Shown piece by piece: positions 58,694 to 64,000 of a stretch of 64,000 bases of DNA. The DNA is from Saccharina japonica. Its lineage: Eukaryota > Sar > Phaeophyceae > Laminariales > Laminariaceae. Within the stretch, counting starts at the first letter, position 1. Each line of letters opens with the position of its first letter. The stretch is taken from NCBI GenBank assembly GCA_008828725.1, contig MEHQ01002843.1, forward strand, positions 276,975 to 340,974, read 5' to 3'. Below the pieces are notes generated by a model. It was not told where the DNA came from. It saw nothing but the letters and a program-made list of their open reading frames with translations, and made no database searches. A program made the translations under genes and the position numbers.

Positions 58694-59213
58694 ACATCGT
58701 GTAATGGTATGGGCTATCATGGGAGGTCTCTGACATTGGCTTCGTTCACAGCACCTGCGTTTACGTTTGATTACCTTTCTTTGCGGGATTATTTCCGGCT
58801 TCTTAGCCTAGCAACTTAGAGGTGTGGGAGGGGGTTTGAGGAGCCGCATCTTCGACTCATGTTCTAATTCGGGGAACTGGGATTTCCCCGTTTTTCCCAT
58901 ATTTCTGCATATACGGCTCATCAGGGTAGGCTAGTGTAATGGTATGGGCTAGGAAGGCCGGTAATTACCTCTGCATAGGTAATTGGTCCGTTTTCGTATA
59001 ACTTGGATGGCATTCGTATTCGGTATTCGGGGTATTTATAATATCTGTGGGCCATACTTGAAGCCCACCGAGACAGATGTCATCTGGCTCGGGGTTTAAT
59101 ATAAGCTGCTTCTCTTCTACGCTTGACTCTACGGAAAGTGAGTAACACCAAGGATGCTTAATAGACAAACCTGCAAGGGGATACTCTGTGTCTCACCCAG
59201 TCTTATCACAATC
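58694..59213. mobile_element. ~520-bp insertion inside MITE copy 3
   Basis: Defined by comparison with copy 2: the junctions fall after GGGTGACATC and before GCCAGTGATTTC, with ATC on both sides as a possible target duplication. It has an internal direct repeat, GTGTAATGGTATGGGCTA, at about 58,699 and 58,933. On the minus strand, 58,965-59,168 is open and protein-like, with acceptor- and donor-like sites at its ends. Class unknown. Confidence 0.55.
58972..59166 (-). CDS. Orphan exon-like frame (tentative)
   Basis: Reads SIKHPWCYSLSVESSVEEKQ, LILNPEPDDICLGGLQVWPT, then TPNTEYECHPSYTKTDQLPM. It is preceded by tccccttgcag and followed by gtaatt, so it could be spliced in the same direction as the receptor kinase, and its three cysteines would suit an extracellular segment. 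Against this, it lies in a segment inserted into a MITE. It may be a transposon gene piece, an exonised element or chance. Confidence 0.25.
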
Positions 59214-60443
59214 GCCAGTGATTTCTGTAAGCACCTAGAACTGACGCTACCACCGAAAATGTGGCCCGACCAATTACAGGCTTTCTAAGGGGTCAACAAT
59301 AGTCAGGCGTTTCCCTAGGAATACATTTTTCCCACCCCATTTTTGTTCTGGATGTTTCTGAGCCGATTCCAGGTGGTCCAAGGCATGTTTGTACTAAGTT
59401 CCACGCAATCGATCGAAGATCTGACTGCCTATAATCAATATTAAGTCAAATTTAAAAATCAAAATCGGTTATATACTTAAACAAAGTAATTAAGAGGCAA
59501 CGCCTATTTAGTGCACTTTTACCGCACCAAAGTCCAAATGTCCACGCCATTTTTAAATAAAATAGTCCTGAATAGACCCTGAAATTTGTCACCTATGTTT
59601 CACGCGCCCTACCCGAGGCTTCTACGAATGGGTTTTTTGTTGTTCTTGTTTTTTCGCCGGAAAAATTGCGTCTCTTAAGATCCAAATTTCCAAAACAAAA
59701 ATACGAAACAGCCAATATCTGGCGAAAAAAATATCTAAAAAAACACATATGTTAACGGCTCGGACAGAGTGAATAAACACTTGTGTCAAATTTCAGGGTC
59801 TCTCCCAAACGGCGTGAAATTGCCTACTGAATACCTTTTGGGCCGTACAGTACGCGACAGCACTTAAGAATGTCAGGCTGGGATTTAAGGAAATTAAAGA
59901 GTTTACAGGTAAGCATTTGTGCTGGACTCGAAGAGGAAATACGAATTATAAATTGGGAAGTGCAATGGGCTCGGCAGGTAAGAATATGGCTGAATACACC
60001 GCAACACTGAAAAATAAGAAACTGCCCAAACCTTCCCGAAAGGCCACATCAGGCCCCCAGCCAAGCCGCCTCCGCGCTCCGAAACCGTCCCAAGTGGCGA
60101 CGTTTATTATATGTTTTTTTTTTTTTTCGCTAAACAAAATCCATTTTTTTCCCGCCAAACAAAATCCTTTCCCCTCTTTTTTTTTGTTTTTATTTTTGTT
60201 TTTGTCCATCCCATTTATAATCTTCGCACTTCTGTCTTTCTCCCTCCATATTAATAGTCGTAACTCAGATCCGGGGTCACAAAGTAGGCTCCTCTCCCTC
60301 CTCCCCCACTACGGTTCTTGCCTTGGTGTTTATCGCGAGACGATTTCAGCACTTTTTTCCCTCGTCAACTTTCGTCGTATTTTGCCTACCCACGCTATAA
60401 TATGCGCTCTCGACAGTCGGTGTCATTTGAGAATAAAAACCTG

Positions 60444-60515
60444 CATGGGGAGAATCAAACCCTCGACATCCGGCCCTACAGGCTTCGTGGCTACCAGTTA
60501 GACCACCGGGGCGAC
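60444..60515 (-). repeat. Possible tRNA-derived SINE head
   Basis: On the minus strand GGTGGTCTAACTGGTAGCC matches a pol III A box and GAGGGTTTGATTCTCCCC resembles a B box (one change from GGTTCGA). The acceptor stem does not close, so it is not a working tRNA gene. An A/T-rich stretch flanks it. It shares box layout with the candidate at 23.9 kb. Confidence 0.35.
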
Positions 60516-61597
60516 CGGCTTTAGAAACATGCAAAAAAAAATATCGCAACACATTTTTTTCCATTTTTTTTCGGTGCGGATAGAAGCAGTGCGGTGGTGG
60601 ATGGTGTACTGCTTGCTTCTAGAGTACCTGCAGGGGCTTGGAGTAGTGCTTAACCCCGTAGTAAGGGGCCCATACGGGCAACACATATAAGAAGAGCGAA
60701 TAAAAATCTAATCCGTTTTTTTTTTTTCAGTTGCAATACTATTTCTGGTATAATTTCCCCATTTCTCCAGTTCTAATGCTCATAATGGCGACCGATGAGT
60801 AGTTTTAGAGAGCCTAGGTAATGGTCAACATGTATTTGTGTCTCAGAAGGCGTATCGATCAGAACCTTTGTTCATCCCGGAAAGTGCCTCTTACTCGAAA
60901 ATGACACTCGTTCCCCCTGGTACCCAAGACGAATTTGAAAAATTCAGTTTCTCCGGCTGCTGATGCTGTTTGAACTCAGATTTTCGACGAGGACGCCGAG
61001 CACTATCTATAGTTGTAGGTGAACATACCTGGGCCTCTCGTTGGACCGTCCGTAACGTCCTACGTGGCCACAGCAGAGTTTAGGGACCAAACAGGAGTTC
61101 CGGAACAAAATCTTGCTGCGGAGCACTTTCGTTTCGTGATGCAAAAACATCAATGCTTGCCCTTTCTTGCAGACCCAAGAGCCCCAATACCTCCTAGAGA
61201 CTATATCGAACAAGCTATACGTTGGTCGGTCGCAGATCTGAGCATTCGAACTCGAGCTATGCCGTTTTCCGTAAGGAGTACTGATATGGTGTCGTTATAC
61301 CAAAAATAGTATTGCTGCTGTAAAACAGACGAAATATATATAACTTTTTCAAGACTCAAGTACTCTTTTTTTTTAGGGCCGAAGGGGCCCCTTAAGAACT
61401 GGTTCCACATAGTTGGGTAAAAATTACTTGAAATTAGTGTAGGAGTTTTTTCTTCAGTTCTGAATGGGTTAGGGTTTTATAAACAGAATCGTTTAAGGTG
61501 GAGAAGATATTTTTTGATACCTGCAGTCCTGAAGAGCATTACCGTGTTTCTAATGAATATATTGTGAATTAAGAGTGATGGACGCCATGTCAAAAAA

Positions 61598-61678
61598 CAA
61601 ATTCTTGACAACCGCTCGAGAAAAAAAAGGTCGCATTGAAAGCCTTCGCAAAATAATAATTTGGTTGTCAAGAATTTG
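61598..61678. repeat. Perfect 16-bp inverted repeat
   Basis: CAAATTCTTGACAACC (61,598-61,613) and its exact complement (61,663-61,678) flank 49 bases. Within the nested element, close to its right end. Confidence 0.8.
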
Positions 61679-61867
61679 GCGTTTTGCGCCTCTTCTCCTA
61701 ATAAGAAATTGGATTTGAGCATTTCTGCTGAAATTAGAAAGGAGATAAGACGCGAGGCTGAGTTTAAATAGGAAATTCTCAAGTGCGGTCGCGTACTGTA
61801 GTGCTTGAACCAGCCTGTATGAATACCACGTACTCTGAGGCCGATCTTCCTACTTACGTGTACATTG

Positions 61868-62055
61868 TGTGTGTGTTCTTCACATTAAACCTTCCTTTCT
61901 ACCCGTCGACATCCAGCACACCCAGTGTCCGTGCCGATTCTTCATCCTAAAAAGGTACCAGTTCTGTGGTCACAAAACTACGACAAAGAGATACTACGCT
62001 CAGTGCAGTAAGCAGAGCAGACAATGTAATGACATATATACCAGTATACGAAAGG
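61868..62055. repeat. CGTCGACATCCAGCACACCC dispersed repeat, copy 4 (longest)
   Basis: Starts GTGTGTGTTCTTCACATTAA, continues with CGTCGACATCCAGCACACCC and GTGCCGATTCTTCATCC, and keeps similarity to copy 5 as far as GCAGAGCAGACAAT. This suggests a unit of at least 190 bases. Confidence 0.7.
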
Positions 62056-62099
62056 CAAGAACTACCCTGCTAGCAATCCAGGCGCATGCGAGAGAAAAA

Positions 62100-62145
62100 G
62101 AGAAAACAAAAAAAAAACGAAAACGAAAACGAAAAATAATAAGAA
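62100..62145. repeat. A-rich GAAAAC repeat tract
   Basis: A run of A followed by CGAAAA units (about 62,105-62,137). It may be a retroposon tail, but no element body was identified. Confidence 0.5.
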
Positions 62146-62884
62146 GTAAACATACTGAAGCAAATCAACAATCAAGCATTCAAACAAAAGCATGACAAAA
62201 TAAATGAAAGAAATTGTCGTACAGGACACTCAATAATATACAGGCTAATATGAAAACCAGGCTACTATTTATTGCAAAATGATAAATTCCAGAGTAACTA
62301 TCTTGGAATTAGTGTAGAAAGCACCCTCTCTCAGATGAGAAATCTAGCCTGGTCAAGATTTCCTGTTTCTTATTCTTAATAGTTAGGTGTCCTATATTGT
62401 ATACGAGGTGCATAGAAAGTCCCTGTTGTCGGGACTAACCAAAGTATTCGGGTAGTTCTGCATACGGCAAACCGGAAAGATCGCCTGCCCCGGAAGGCAC
62501 CGGCCGTATAGTTGCACGTACAAGCTGTGGGCTATTAGATCTTCACGTACTGTTGCACCATATTTCCCCTTGCTCGCATCCGGACCTGATCCCACCCGGA
62601 TCCGATCCCATTTGATTCCCTGCTCCCACCCACAAGGTGCAGAAATATAATCAGCCCTCCGCAGGAGCCGCCGGAGGCCCACCTGCCACCTCGATCCCAT
62701 TTGGTACCCATGTAGGCCATACATATCTACAGCAACTCCTGCTATATATATAACCGAATTGGATGTACATGCAGATTCGTAAGACTCGCACGTACGTTCA
62801 AGTTCTCCGGAGCCGTCACAGCCTTCAGGTGGAACACTAGTAGGAGTACTTTGCAGCATTTTTTTTACACTTCTTGTGTACTCG

Positions 62885-63644
62885 TACGAGCTGGTTCAGG
62901 CATATCACCCAAAATTTCGCCAGTCACGAATGCCGCATGCAATAGCAACTCCAATGCCATATATTTGGTATCATACTGACCGCCATGAACAGTGGAAGAG
63001 GGTGACGTCGCCAGAGTTTTGTTCAAGGACCTAAAACTGGCGCTATTGCCGTAAATGTGGCCAGACCAATCACAGGCCTTGAAAGTGGTCAACAATAGTC
63101 AGGCGTTTCCGTAGGAAAACATTTTTTCCCCCCAAATTGTTTTTCTGAACCAGCCGCTTCCAGGTGGTTCAAGGGATGTTTGTACAAAGTTTCACGCAAA
63201 TTTTCGAAGATCTGACTGCGTATGATCATATCAAGTCATATTTAACGCCCAAAATCGATTATATACTGAAACTAAGTATTTACGAGGCAACGCCTATTTT
63301 TGCACTTTTACCGCACAAAAGTCCAAATGCCCACGCCGTTTTTTTAAGATAGACCCTGTAATTTGGTGCACGTGTTTTATGCGCCCTACCCGAACCTTTT
63401 ACGAATGGGTTTTATATTTTTATTTTTCGCTGGAAATTTCGGATCTCTTAAGACCCAAATTTCCCAAAAAATTACAAAACAAAAAATATCTGACGAAAAA
63501 AAAAAAAAAACACACACACACCCGTTAGAGTCTCGGGTAGGGCGCATAAAACACGTGTGCCAAATTTCAGGGTCTATCTCCAAAAAACGGCGTGGACATT
63601 CTCCACTGAATGAATTTTGGATGATATGCCTGAACCAGCCTGTA
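62885..63644 (+). mobile_element. TA-flanked MITE, copy 2 (best ends)
   Basis: A 760-bp element. Its ends GCTGGTTCAGGCATATCA and the complement of TGATATGCCTGAACCAGC form an inverted repeat that continues into CCAAAATT. TA lies at both edges. It aligns in reverse orientation with copy 1 (28.9-29.6 kb) over its full length. A 62-codon plus frame (63,164-63,352; EDLTAYDHIKSYLTPKIDYI) corresponds to the minus frame of copy 1. No transposase. Confidence 0.75.
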
Positions 63645-63814
63645 CGACGTAGTTTTGTATAAACTTGCTGCAAAGTACTGCTACTATTAAATAGTGTTCC
63701 ACCTGAAGGCTGTGATACGGAACCAATCACTACTCCTAGATGGGTACGTATCTCTACTCGTACGTAGTAGGCAACCTGTTTTACCCAGCAGCGACTATTC
63801 ATAGTAGTTCTAGC

Positions 63815-63990
63815 GTATGGTCGTGTGTTCTACCGGTCGACATCCAGCACACCCAACGTGCGCACCGATCCTTAATCCTAGTACCACGTATTTTGTCGTC
63901 ACGAAAATACGTCACAGATACCACCTACTGCGTTCCAATGCATTATGCAGAGCAGACAATACACTACTGTCATACACCATATACGTCTTG
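63815..63990. repeat. CGTCGACATCCAGCACACCC dispersed repeat, copy 5
   Basis: TGTGTTCTACCGGTCGACAT, CCAGCACACCCAACGTGCGC and GATCCTTAATCCTAGTACCA, then GCAGAGCAGACAATACAC as in copy 4. It runs towards the right edge of the window. Confidence 0.65.
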
Positions 63991-64000
63991 CACTACCTAC

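Larger units (their letters stand above)
59846..61800. mobile_element. TA-flanked 1.95-kb TIR element nested in MITE copy 3
   Basis: Inverted ends TACAGTACGCGACAGCACTT (59,846) and the complement of its near-twin (61,776-61,800; 22 of 25 bases alike) bound the element, with TA at both edges. Ends of the form TA-CAGT fit the Tc1/mariner superfamily. The open frames inside (59,917-60,501 plus; 61,019-61,309 plus; 61,477-61,782 minus) show no recognisable transposase or DD(E/D) motif, and T-rich tracts and a possible SINE lie within. It is probably a non-autonomous or decayed copy. Confidence 0.6.
58574..61819 (+). mobile_element. TA-flanked MITE, copy 3, split by two insertions
   Basis: The left end TA-CGAGCTTGTCCAGGCGTATC (58,574) and right end TTGAACCAGCCTG-TA (61,819) match copies 1 and 2. 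The matching internal sequence runs 58,574-58,693, then 59,214 to about 59,845, then resumes at 61,801. The two gaps are separate insertions of about 520 bp (58,694-59,213) and 1,955 bp (59,846-61,800). Without them the copy would be about 0.77 kb, like the other two. Confidence 0.7.
55682..64000. other. Right flank: repeat-rich, probably intron or upstream of the receptor gene
   Basis: No further propeller exon was found on the minus strand. The stretch holds two MITE copies, two insertions within one of them, copies of the CGTCGACATCCAGCACACCC repeat, a possible SINE head and several T or A runs. Since the receptor's first visible exon is not the first exon, part or all of this is likely intron. 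Confidence 0.55.

Noticed and set aside
62392-62859. Minus frame containing SRWQ followed by GT, like the end of a propeller exon
   Set aside because: Only the last few residues match. The F-V-A-I-K-L-D-x-DG and DGSVVLTG parts of the repeat are absent in every frame.
1-64000. CRISPR arrays, bacterial operons, rRNA genes
   Set aside because: None seen. The window has spliced genes and long introns and no regularly spaced identical repeats with unique spacers.

Overview
The window is eukaryotic nuclear DNA that is mostly non-coding. It has kilobase-scale GT-AG introns, many simple repeats, several transposon families inserted into one another, and only about 4 kb of sequence that can be read with confidence as protein-coding. 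The kinase (HGDLKSANVLL catalytic loop, IGDFGTS, SAPE) is of the tyrosine-kinase-like (TKL) type that is expanded in stramenopiles. Together with the large introns and one-repeat-per-exon architecture this suggests a heterokont alga with an expanded genome, perhaps a brown-alga relative. That placement is inference and weak.

The central object is one minus-strand gene of at least 42.2 kb (55,681 down to 13,496). I could assemble it by hand from 15 exons with canonical splice sites and consistent phase, giving about 1,303 codons. From N to C it has six beta-propeller-type repeats (SBBP-like: DG-S-V-V-L-T-G ... F-V-A-I-K-L-D-A-D-G ... W-R-W-Q) and a seventh fused to a long Pro/Ser/Ala stalk. 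These are followed by a single transmembrane helix, a cytoplasmic linker with helical exons, and a complete TKL-type kinase domain. It is a receptor-like kinase. Nearly every propeller repeat sits in its own exon, and all but one junction is phase 0. The 5' end (signal peptide and at least one more exon) was not found and probably lies beyond the window's right edge.

Layout: 1-13.5 kb has no recognisable gene, only low-complexity DNA, short repeats and a diverged satellite patch at about 12 kb. 13.5-21.4 kb holds the compact kinase, linker, transmembrane and stalk exons. 22.5-55.7 kb holds the repeat exons, separated by introns of up to 10.5 kb. Those introns carry a ~345-bp tandem array (26.7-27.9 kb), a TA-flanked MITE (28.9-29.6 kb), a LINE endonuclease fossil (32.5-33.3 kb), a long AGTGGT microsatellite (35.2-35.4 kb), a fold-back element with ~470-bp inverted arms (36.35-37.77 kb), a ~215-bp satellite (47.4-48.85 kb) and a GGCCCGTACAAAC-ended element (48.86-49.62 kb). 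55.7-64 kb is repeat-dominated: two more copies of the MITE, one of them split by two further insertions, and a recurring CGTCGACATCCAGCACACCC repeat.

The ectodomain exons would present a variable extracellular propeller, the stalk and helix would anchor it, and the cytoplasmic kinase would signal. The modular exon layout is the most interesting feature. It resembles the exon-shuffled LRR-ROCO and NB-ARC-TPR candidate immune receptors known from brown algae, but uses a different repeat.
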